A stretch of DNA of 64,000 bases, taken from positions 930,001 through 994,000 of the forward strand of contig NZ_CP012034.1 of the NCBI RefSeq assembly GCF_001050475.1. The letters are read 5' to 3'. Of this stretch, positions 37,888 through 45,727 are shown in pieces. This DNA is from Companilactobacillus ginsenosidimutans. GTDB taxonomy: Bacteria > Bacillota > Bacilli > Lactobacillales > Lactobacillaceae. Within the stretch, counting starts at the first letter, position 1. The number at the start of each line of letters is the position of its first letter. The notes below the pieces were generated by a model that made no database searches, was not told where the DNA came from, and saw only the letters and a program-made list of their open reading frames with translations. The translations under genes and the position numbers were made by a program.

Positions 37888-37948
37888 AGTTTTAACAGGG
37901 ATTAAATTTATTAATAAACTTCTATGTTTATATTTAAAGTTAAATAGT

Positions 37949-37976
37949 TTGAAGCGATATTTTAAAATGTTATAAT
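37949..37976 (+). promoter_or_regulatory. Promoter of kup
   Basis: -35 TTGAAG (37949-37954), 16-base spacer, -10 TATAAT (37971-37976). GGAGAG lies before the ATG at 38012. Confidence 0.7.
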
Positions 37977-38011
37977 CGCCTTCGAATTGTTCGATTTGGA
38001 GAGTATATTTT

Positions 38012-40099
38012 ATGGATAAAAAAGATTTGAATATGCTTAAGAAAAATCCGCACTCAAAAATGTCCGTTGCTGGTTTTCTTATTGCATTAGGTATTGTTTA
38101 TGGGGACATCGGTACATCGCCTCTATATGTAATGCACTCGCTAATGATCGGAAATGGCGGACTTAAAAACATGTCCGACAATTTCATCTTAGGTAGTGTG
38201 TCACTTATTTTCTGGACTTTGACGATTGTTACGACTACTAAGTATGTTTTAATTGCTCTTCGAGCCGATAACCGTGGTGAAGGTGGAATCTTTGCACTTT
38301 ACACTCTGGTTCGAAAACGTGCCAAATGGCTGATTATCCCCGCAATGATTGGTGGAGCCACCTTCTTGGCTGATGGTATGATGACTCCTGCAGTTACCGT
38401 TACAGCGGCAATTGAAGGTCTCAAAGGCATTGCTATTAACAACAATGTCTTGATTCACACCCAGACCCAAGTAATTATTATCACAATAATTATCTTGTCG
38501 ACGTTGTTCTTCATTCAACGTTTCGGTACTCAATTAATTGGTAAAGCTTTCGGTCCAATTATGACCGTCTGGTTTGCCTTCCTTGGTTTGTTAGGATTAT
38601 TCAATCTTTCTTATGATTGGTCAGTTTTAAGAGCATTGAACCCTTATTACGCCATTCAACTTTTGACCAGCCCATATAATCTACGTGGTATTTTCATTTT
38701 AGGAAGTATCTTCCTTGCCACAACTGGTGCCGAAGCGTTGTATTCGGATATGGGACACGTTGGCCGTCCTAACATTTATACTAGTTGGCCATTTGTTAAA
38801 ATTTGTTTGCTTCTAAGTTATTTAGGACAAGCAACATGGATTCTAAGAGTACGTGATACAGCCATTAATTTGCCTGCAAACTTTAATCCATTTTACGAAT
38901 CAATGCCACCTAAGTTAAGATTATTTGGTATCTTTTTAGCAGCTATGGCCGCAATTATTGCTTCTCAAGCATTGATTTCTGGTTCATATACGCTTGTATC
39001 TGAAGCTACAAAGTTAAGAATTTTTCCAAGATTAAAGACTTACTATCCAACGAACTTCAAAGGTCAACTGTACATTCCAACAGTTAACTCAATCATTTGG
39101 ATTGTTTGTATCTTCTTAGTAATTTTCTTCCAAAACTCAGAAAATATGTCAAATGCATATGGTCTGGAAATTACCATCACTATGCTAATGACAACAATCC
39201 TGTTGCACCAATGGATGTTGATGAAGCGACTAAATAAATTTTTCACCACCTTCATCATTGGGTTCTTCTTTGTAATTGAAAGTATTTTCTTAATTACAAA
39301 CAGTAGTAAATTCATCCAAGGTGCCTACATTACGATGATTATTGCTGGTGTCTTGATTGGTATCATGTTCGTTTGGAGATATGGTGACAGACTTATGGAT
39401 GACAATACATTCAGAAGTCACTTTGCCTCACTATTAGCATTCAAACACCAATTAAACGACTTGAGAAAAGATCCAAGTTATCCACTAACAACTACAAACT
39501 TGGTTTACTTAACCAAAGTTCACGATGGATATCGAATTAAGAAAAATATTCTCTATTCAATTTTAGATAAACGACCAAAACGAGCGGAAGTATATTGGTT
39601 CGTAACAGTCAACGTTACCGATGAGCCATATACCGCAGCCTACAGTGCCGAAACCTTCGACACAGACTACATGGTCAGTGTTCAATTGTACTTAGGTTTC
39701 CGAGTTGATCAAAAAGTTAACGTCTATCTAAGACAAATCGTTAATGACTTAATGTCAAACGGTGAAATTAAAACACAACCACAAAAATACACAACAATCC
39801 CTGATCGCCAAGTAGGAGATTTCTCATTTGTACTAATAAAAGAAGTCCTCTCACCAGACACAAGAATCAGTGGAGTCAAAAAAGGAATCATACATCTAAG
39901 ACTAGTACTACAAAAGTTCATCTCCCCCGCCAACTGGTTCGGACTATCCTACAGTGACGTAGTAGAAGAACGAGTACCACTAGTACTAGGAAAAGTATCC
40001 TTAAACAGAATAAGATTAGTCAGAAAAGACCGATCAGCATTAAAAGACATCCCAGTCGATAATCCTGTCGGAGACGACGATGACGAAGATGAAGATTAG
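38012..40099 (+). CDS. kup: Potassium uptake protein Kup
   Basis: 695 aa, about 12 membrane helices then a cytoplasmic C-terminal domain (from about 470). LGIVYGDIGTSPLYVM near the N-terminus, ADGMMTPAVTV and GAEALYSDMGHVG are Kup/HAK/KUP signatures. A proton-coupled K+ importer. The acidic C-terminus ends GDDDDEDED. The third structured repeat begins one base after its stop codon. Confidence 0.95.
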   Translation: MDKKDLNMLKKNPHSKMSVAGFLIALGIVYGDIGTSPLYVMHSLMIGNGGLKNMSDNFILGSVSLIFWTLTIVTTTKYVLIALRADNRGEGGIFALYTLVRKRAKWLIIPAMIGGATFLADGMMTPAVTVTAAIEGLKGIAINNNVLIHTQTQVIIITIIILSTLFFIQRFGTQLIGKAFGPIMTVWFAFLGLLGLFNLSYDWSVLRALNPYYAIQLLTSPYNLRGIFILGSIFLATTGAEALYSDMGHVGRPNIYTSWPFVKICLLLSYLGQATWILRVRDTAINLPANFNPFYESMPPKLRLFGIFLAAMAAIIASQALISGSYTLVSEATKLRIFPRLKTYYPTNFKGQLYIPTVNSIIWIVCIFLVIFFQNSENMSNAYGLEITITMLMTTILLHQWMLMKRLNKFFTTFIIGFFFVIESIFLITNSSKFIQGAYITMIIAGVLIGIMFVWRYGDRLMDDNTFRSHFASLLAFKHQLNDLRKDPSYPLTTTNLVYLTKVHDGYRIKKNILYSILDKRPKRAEVYWFVTVNVTDEPYTAAYSAETFDTDYMVSVQLYLGFRVDQKVNVYLRQIVNDLMSNGEIKTQPQKYTTIPDRQVGDFSFVLIKEVLSPDTRISGVKKGIIHLRLVLQKFISPANWFGLSYSDVVEERVPLVLGKVSLNRIRLVRKDRSALKDIPVDNPVGDDDDEDED

Positions 40100-40234
40100 A
40101 GCATAAAATCACACGCCCTTGGACGCGGAGCATAAGACGCCCATAGCGGAGAGGGGTGCGTAACACCCCCGCAGCTCTGGACAACTTATGTGCAGTGGCC
40201 AGTTTGATTTTTAGCGTTTCCACTACATAAAAGT
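40100..40234 (+). repeat. Structured repeat, copy 3
   Basis: Begins one base after the kup stop. Core nearly identical to copy 1 (CATAAG/CTTATG and GGGGTG-CGTAA-CACCCC), but the outer stem is AAAATCA/TGATTTT and the middle stem TTGGACGC/GTGGCCAG. It ends AGCGTTTC followed by CACTACATAAAAG as in copy 2. Confidence 0.85.
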
Positions 40235-40291
40235 AATGCGAATCACACAAACTTGAGTGAATCTAGAACTCATCAAAATGTGTATAACCAC

Positions 40292-40332
40292 AAAAAGTAC
40301 GATATCTCGATTAGGAGGTATCGTACTTTTTA
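40292..40332. terminator. Terminator between kup and aspA
   Basis: AAAAAGTACGATA pairs with TATCGTACTTTTT across a 15-base loop; convergent genes flank it. Confidence 0.8.
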
Positions 40333-40349
40333 TTTTCTAAAATTCCAAC

Positions 40350-41720
40350 CTACTGAGCCCGATCCAAATCACCAACCTCAGCATCACGATCATAAATCCC
40401 CTCATCCTTCAAAATCCGATAAACATCAACACCAGTCTTCAAAGACTTCTTAACTGCATCACAAGCGGCTTCATATCCAATAACTGGAGTCAAATCAGTA
40501 ACAGTCTCTGCACTGTTCTTAACATCATCTGCACATTCCTTAACATTAGCTTGAATACCCTTGACGCATTCAGTCGCCATCATTGCACAAGCAGAATTAA
40601 GGAAGTCTACAGATTCAAACAAGTTATGGAAAATTACTGGCTCAAAAGCATTCAATTCTAGTTCGCCAGACTCTGCGGCAAATGTAATTGTGGCATCATT
40701 ACCAATTACTTCAAATGCCGCCTGAGATGCAATTTCTGGAATGACTGGATTAACCTTCCCAGGCATAATTGAAGAACCCGCCTGTTGTGCAGGTAATTCA
40801 ATCTCATTAAATCCACTTTTTGGACCACTGGAAAGCAATCTCAAATCATGACTCATCTTTGATAGCATGACTGCTAAAGCTTTTAGAGAGCCGGAAAATA
40901 GCACATAACTATCTAAATTTTGAGTAGCATCCAACAAATCTTCGGCTTGACGGATATTTCTGCCATAGTCTTTCTTTAATTCAGAATACAGGATCTCATC
41001 GTATCCATCCGATGTATTCACGCCAGTACCAATTGCTGTTCCACCCATATTCAAAATTTCAAGTTGTTGTGTTGCTTTTTGAACTTGATCTAAACAGCGT
41101 GTTAAACCGCTTGCAAAAGCTTTAAAGCTATTACCTAAAGTTGTAGGCACAGCTTCTTGAAGTTGCGTACGGCCCATTTTTTGGACATGTGCGAACTCCT
41201 CACTCTTTTCCAGTAAAACATCAATCAATGTTGCGACAGACAAGGTCAATTTATTCGTTTTAATTAAAGTCGTCAGTTTACCAGCACTTGGATAAACATC
41301 GTTAGTGGATTGACCAGCATTGACGTCGTCTAATGGGCTCAAATATTGATACTCACCCTTTTTGTGACCTAGGATTTCCAAAGCCCTATTAGTAATTACT
41401 TCGTTAACATTCATATTAGTGGAGGTTCCAGCGCCACCCTGGATTTCGGTAATAATAAATTGATTGTCCAATTTATCGGCGAGAATATCTGTAACTGCGA
41501 GGCGAATTGCTTCAGCTTTCTTTTGAGACAAACGGCCTACTTTTTCATTAGCCGTTGCAGCTGCTTTTTTAATTCTAGCGACTTGTTTAATAAAATCTAG
41601 ATCAGTTTTTTTAGTTTGTAATTTAAAATTTCTTGAGGCTCGTTCAGTATTGATTCCGTAATAATCATCATCACTTATTTTAAGTGTACCAATTAAATCT
41701 TTTTCAATTCGATATGTCAT
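40350..41720 (-). CDS. aspA: Aspartate ammonia-lyase
   Basis: 456 aa, fumarase/aspartase superfamily. Signature GSSIMPGKVNP (about 315-325), GTNMNVNEV-like TSTNMNVNEVI and the SS-type SFNEIELP loop support a lyase; aspartase rather than fumarase is inferred from GTAIGTGVN and the neighbouring Lrp-type regulator. It splits aspartate to fumarate and ammonia. The ATG at 41720 follows GGAGG. Confidence 0.85.
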   Translation of the reverse strand: MTYRIEKDLIGTLKISDDDYYGINTERASRNFKLQTKKTDLDFIKQVARIKKAAATANEKVGRLSQKKAEAIRLAVTDILADKLDNQFIITEIQGGAGTSTNMNVNEVITNRALEILGHKKGEYQYLSPLDDVNAGQSTNDVYPSAGKLTTLIKTNKLTLSVATLIDVLLEKSEEFAHVQKMGRTQLQEAVPTTLGNSFKAFASGLTRCLDQVQKATQQLEILNMGGTAIGTGVNTSDGYDEILYSELKKDYGRNIRQAEDLLDATQNLDSYVLFSGSLKALAVMLSKMSHDLRLLSSGPKSGFNEIELPAQQAGSSIMPGKVNPVIPEIASQAAFEVIGNDATITFAAESGELELNAFEPVIFHNLFESVDFLNSACAMMATECVKGIQANVKECADDVKNSAETVTDLTPVIGYEAACDAVKKSLKTGVDVYRILKDEGIYDRDAEVGDLDRAQ

Positions 41721-41874
41721 AATTAATGCCTCCACATTTATGTATGCGAAGAATTTAACACCTTGCATTTAACAAGTGAATAGTAATACTGGTATAATTT
41801 GAAAAACAAAAATAGTTTTTTTATTTGCTACATAATATAAAGTTTCAAACCAATTTTGCTACCGGGAGAAAACT

Positions 41875-42309
41875 ATGAATGATATAGACCAAAAGATATT
41901 AAACTACCTACAAGCTAACGGAAGATTGTCAATAAAAAAATTAAGTGAAGCCTTATTTATCACGGCTCCAGCTGTTTCTCAACGCATCAAAAAACTGGAA
42001 GAAAACGGATATATCAAGTCATATAATGCTAACCTAGATTTGACTAAAATCGGTTTAAATATCAAAGCATTTATCCAACTTGAAGTCGGACCTGACCGAA
42101 AACCTGAATTTTATAAATACATCAAAGCCATTCCTAACGTTTTGGAATGTGATTGTATCACTGGTCCTTATTCCATGTTGCTTAAAACTGTGTTTGAATC
42201 TACACAAGACCTAGATGATCTGGTTACAGAATTACACCGTTTTGGAAGTACAAACACACAAATCGTCTTTTCAACGCCAGTTCAAGACCGTGGATATTAT
42301 ATAGAGTAA
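41875..42309 (+). CDS. Lrp/AsnC family transcriptional regulator
   Basis: 144 aa. N-terminal HTH (IDQKILNYLQANGRLSIKKLSE) and a C-terminal RAM ligand domain with VLECDCITGPYSMLLK. Divergent from aspA, which it may control in response to an amino acid; that target is inferred from position only. GGGAG precedes the ATG. Confidence 0.9.
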   Translation: MNDIDQKILNYLQANGRLSIKKLSEALFITAPAVSQRIKKLEENGYIKSYNANLDLTKIGLNIKAFIQLEVGPDRKPEFYKYIKAIPNVLECDCITGPYSMLLKTVFESTQDLDDLVTELHRFGSTNTQIVFSTPVQDRGYYIE

Positions 42310-42310
42310 A

Positions 42311-42356
42311 AAAAATAGTTTTGGAAAAATTTGAAATTTTCCAAAACTATTTTTTT
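42311..42356. terminator. Bidirectional terminator
   Basis: AAAATAGTTTTGGAAAA and complement in an almost perfect stem between the convergent lrp-type and gpmA genes. Confidence 0.85.
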
Positions 42357-43024
42357 ATTGTCCTATTTGTATTGATTAAGGTGAAAGAATCATCAAATTC
42401 ATAGATTAAAGGTTCCCCGTTTGCAACTTCAACACCGTCAATATCCGTATCACTTACATTATCCAAATATTTAATCATGGCTCTAATAGTGCTTCCATGA
42501 GCAACTACTAACTGGTCTTTGCCATCTTTTAATTCAGGAACAATGTTATCAAGATAATAAGGAATTATTCGCAAATATGCTGCATGAAGACTTTCAGAAG
42601 CAGGCATTGCTTTAGGATCCACATACTTATATGGTCCTACTCGCAGATCAGGTGCATCCAACTTGGGAGGAAATGCATAAAAACTTCTTCTCCAGATCTG
42701 AACTTGCTTAGCTCCATACTCCCTTCTAGTTGCATCCTTATTTTGCCCTCTAAGAGCTCCGTAGTGACGTTCATTTAACTGCCAGGCCTTGGTGATTGGC
42801 AGATAATTTAAATCCAAGTCATCTTGAATTATGTACGCTGACGAGATTGCTCGTTTCAAAACTGATGTCCAGACATGCCGGATATCGAGATTCTGAAGCT
42901 TTTTAGCAGTTTCATGAGTTTGTTCGATTCCTTTTTCAGTCAAATCGACATCATTCCAGCCAGTATAACGATTTTCCGCATTTGCGATACTTTCGCCATG
43001 TCTTACTAAAATTAGTTTTACCAT
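42347..43024 (-). CDS. gpmA: 2,3-bisphosphoglycerate-dependent phosphoglycerate mutase
   Basis: 225 aa, histidine phosphatase superfamily. LVRHGESIANAENRYTGW carries the phosphorylated His; RHYGALRGQNK and VVAHGSTIRAM are further signatures. It interconverts 3- and 2-phosphoglycerate. Lactobacilli often have several paralogues, so this may be a secondary copy. Confidence 0.9.
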   Translation of the reverse strand: MVKLILVRHGESIANAENRYTGWNDVDLTEKGIEQTHETAKKLQNLDIRHVWTSVLKRAISSAYIIQDDLDLNYLPITKAWQLNERHYGALRGQNKDATRREYGAKQVQIWRRSFYAFPPKLDAPDLRVGPYKYVDPKAMPASESLHAAYLRIIPYYLDNIVPELKDGKDQLVVAHGSTIRAMIKYLDNVSDTDIDGVEVANGEPLIYEFDDSFTLINTNRTIKK

Positions 43025-43105
43025 TAAATAAATTCCTACTTTACAAATGAATTAACGCTAACAATGTTATCACTAATTCAATATTAATTTAAAGCTCAGG
43101 AGTAT

Positions 43106-43465
43106 TTACTTTAAATCAGCTCCATAATATTGTTCAGCAGCTTCCAAAGCAATTCCACCATAAACAATTGCTGGGCCACCACTCATCATGATTGCGATAT
43201 TAACCGTTTCAACAACTTCTTGAACAGAGGCACCTGATGCTTTAGCTTCAGCAAGATGACTAACAATACATCCCTCACAACGCGTTGAAATAGCAATCGA
43301 CAATGCCATCAATTCTTTTTCCTTTTGACTCAATGCTCCGTCTTTCATCGCATCAGTATGCATTTTGAAATAATCTGCACCTACAGCTTTAGTCTGTTTT
43401 TGTAATCTTGATGTATTTTCCTTGGCATGTTTTAAAAATTCTTGATAATCTTTTCCTTCACTCAT
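43106..43465 (-). CDS. Carboxymuconolactone decarboxylase family protein (AhpD-like)
   Basis: 119 aa. The redox motif CEGCIVSH (CxxCxxxH) places it with AhpD-like peroxidase/thiol proteins rather than a true decarboxylase. The ATG at 43465 follows GAGGGG; an upstream in-frame extension enters the CDF gene. Adjacent to a metal exporter gene on the same strand, 17 bases downstream. Confidence 0.88.
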   Translation of the reverse strand: MSEGKDYQEFLKHAKENTSRLQKQTKAVGADYFKMHTDAMKDGALSQKEKELMALSIAISTRCEGCIVSHLAEAKASGASVQEVVETVNIAIMMSGGPAIVYGGIALEAAEQYYGADLK

Positions 43466-43482
43466 ATTAAGCCCCTCTTTTT

Positions 43483-44361
43483 TTAAAAAATTAGTGGTTC
43501 TTTCAAGCCCCGAGTACATTCAGCCTGAAGTGTGACATGAGATACATTAAATTGATCTTTCAAAATTTTTTCTATTTGAGAATAAATTTTTTCGAGCTCA
43601 TCCATATTACAATTTTTCGTAACATTAATGTGAGCATCAAAAATAATATAATTCTCATCGATCATCCAATCGTGAATATGATGGATGCCTACAACATCAG
43701 GAACAGTCAATACTGCCTTTTTAACCTCATTTAGATCGATATCCGGACTGGCTTCCATCAAGATGTTAATTGTCTCTTTAACTACGTCAAAAGCTTCTTT
43801 TAACAACCACACGGCGATGACAATAGTAATAAATGGATCAACCCAATACCATTGAAACAAAGTAACAAAGATTGAAGCAATAACCACGCCGACTGATGAC
43901 AAAGTGTCAGAAAGCATGTGCAAGAATGTTGCCTTGATGTTTAGATTATCTTTTGAACCGCCCCACAATGCTGCCATAGATATAAAGTTGGCTATTAAGC
44001 CAATAAGTGAAACGACCATCATCAAGGTACCATTGATGTGTTGTGGAGTTCTAAATCTTCTTATTGACTCTATAATCATCAGAATGGTTATTACAATCAA
44101 GATGCTAGAGTTGACGAATGCGGCCAAAATTTCAGCTCGCTTGTAACCAAAAGTTTTGGCAGAGTCGGTGCTCTTACGTCCAATTAGGTTGGCAACGTAG
44201 GAAATCACAATTGAAAGTGAGTCTTCCAAATTGTGCACGGCGTCGGAAAGCAAGCCTAAACTACCGGAGATGATACCACCAAAGAATTCTGCGATGGTGA
44301 TAATAATATTTAATAATGTTACGGCAAAAAATCTTCTACCAGTAACTTCTGAGTGTTCCAT
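43483..44361 (-). CDS. Cation diffusion facilitator family exporter
   Basis: 292 aa with six membrane helices. LSDAVHNLEDSLSIV and LHMLSDTLSSVGVV contain the HxxxD/DxxxD metal sites; the cytoplasmic C-terminal domain (about 205-292) has HIHDWMIDEN. Typically exports Zn2+ or Co2+ in exchange for protons; the CzcD group is likely, metal not provable here. Confidence 0.9.
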   Translation of the reverse strand: MEHSEVTGRRFFAVTLLNIIITIAEFFGGIISGSLGLLSDAVHNLEDSLSIVISYVANLIGRKSTDSAKTFGYKRAEILAAFVNSSILIVITILMIIESIRRFRTPQHINGTLMMVVSLIGLIANFISMAALWGGSKDNLNIKATFLHMLSDTLSSVGVVIASIFVTLFQWYWVDPFITIVIAVWLLKEAFDVVKETINILMEASPDIDLNEVKKAVLTVPDVVGIHHIHDWMIDENYIIFDAHINVTKNCNMDELEKIYSQIEKILKDQFNVSHVTLQAECTRGLKEPLIF

Positions 44362-44440
44362 ACAAATTGCTCCCCTCTACACGTTTCTATGATAACAAAC
44401 TGAGCGCGAAAAACTATCAAAGAAGAATTATTGTGGAAAT

Positions 44441-44472
44441 AAAAAAACAGACTGATTATTCTCAGTCTGCTG
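44441..44472 (-). terminator. Terminator
   Basis: CAGCAGACTGAG with CAGTCTGTT then T7 on the minus strand, after the 70-aa gene. Confidence 0.8.
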
Positions 44473-44494
44473 GTCTTTGATACAAATTAATTTA

Positions 44495-44707
44495 CTATCT
44501 TGAAGTTGTAGGTTTAGCAACTACTTTAATTGGATGGGCGATATCAATCGATTCAGAGAATTGATTCGTGATATAGTTCATCATGCCGTCACGTGCTTCT
44601 TTTTTAGAAACATTGTGGCAAATGCGCTTCTTAGCGATTCTTTGGCCTTTCTTATCTAAAAACTTACATGTGACTTCATAGTCGCCATGATTACCAAAAA
44701 ACAACAT
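44495..44707 (-). CDS. Small conserved-looking protein of unknown function
   Basis: 70 aa, basic, no signal peptide or membrane segment: beta-rich N-terminal YEVTCKFLDKKGQRIAKK, then a helix KKEARDGMMNYI. It has an upstream GGGGG site at the ATG and its own terminator. No family recognised; the composition suggests a real short gene. Confidence 0.65.
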   Translation of the reverse strand: MLFFGNHGDYEVTCKFLDKKGQRIAKKRICHNVSKKEARDGMMNYITNQFSESIDIAHPIKVVAKPTTSR

Positions 44708-44923
44708 TGTGTGTTACCCCCTCGTAAATTGATAAAAAACACCCCTGATGTTTCAACCAGATATTTATACCATTTTTTAAAAAAACGTTCAACACTTTTC
44801 GCTCGTTTTCGTAAAAAAAATTTACTCAACTTTTAGTGAATAAATTTGGAAAAAGAAATATGCTAAAATGTAACGTATAGAGTTATCATTAGTAGGTATA
44901 CACATATCTGATGGGAGAGTAAT

Positions 44924-45640
44924 ATGGACAATCAAAAGCCAACTATGACACGTGGCCAATATCGTAAACAGCGTACGCCTTTTTACAAAAAAGCTCCGTT
45001 CATAATCACACTTGTGGTCATCCTCATAGCTATTATAGCGGGTATAATTTATTGGAGTGTTGGAAACACTCATAAAAAAAATGCTGAAAACAATTCTAAT
45101 CGAGTTGAAAATGTTCAATCGAATAAATCAACTAAGAAGAAGAATTCGGGTACCAAGTCAGCTGCCAGCCAAAAAGTAGCTAAAGAGGATTCAAAAGAGA
45201 AATCTGACGACAAAAAGACTGACAAAAAGAAAACATATAGCAATCCCGGTTCTTATAACAATCTGGATTACAAGACCGACGATTTTGAATTTAAAATCGG
45301 TAATGATGTAAAGCTTGTTAAAGATTCAACTGGTAATTCAGCTTTATTAATCCAATACACTTATACTAATAAGTCAAAGAAAAATCAGATTCCTCAAAAA
45401 GTTCAATACGCCAATATGATTCTGAAACAAAATGATAAAGAATTAGTTCCTACTGGTGGGGATGGAGATTATTCTGAACTCGTAAGTAAGTCAAACATGG
45501 GAGAAGTTATTCCTGGAGCTACTTTTGAAGGTGCACTATTGGTCCAAGTTCCTGATGCAAATGCAGATGTTAATATGTATTTCAAGAATATTCAAACTGG
45601 TCAATACCTCAACACTATGCAGCCATTTAAACTTTCTTAA
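44924..45640 (+). CDS. Membrane-anchored DUF5067-like protein
   Basis: 238 aa. Basic N-terminus, one membrane helix (about 27-47), a long Lys/Ser/Asp-rich linker (about 48-105) and an extracellular immunoglobulin-like DUF5067-type domain (about 108-238, with LLIQYTYTNKSKK and PGATFEGALLVQV). Topology suggests a surface protein; function unknown. GGGAG precedes the ATG. Confidence 0.75.
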   Translation: MDNQKPTMTRGQYRKQRTPFYKKAPFIITLVVILIAIIAGIIYWSVGNTHKKNAENNSNRVENVQSNKSTKKKNSGTKSAASQKVAKEDSKEKSDDKKTDKKKTYSNPGSYNNLDYKTDDFEFKIGNDVKLVKDSTGNSALLIQYTYTNKSKKNQIPQKVQYANMILKQNDKELVPTGGDGDYSELVSKSNMGEVIPGATFEGALLVQVPDANADVNMYFKNIQTGQYLNTMQPFKLS

Positions 45641-45666
45641 TGTAAGTTTATAAAATCTAGATAATT

Positions 45667-45706
45667 AAAAAGCACATTTTCCATAAAAATGGAAAGTGTG
45701 CTTTTT
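45667..45706 (+). terminator. Bidirectional terminator
   Basis: AAAAGCACATTTTCCAT with ATGGAAAGTGTGCTTTT between convergent genes. Confidence 0.85.
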
Positions 45707-45727
45707 TCCGTAATGTTAAAACTATAA

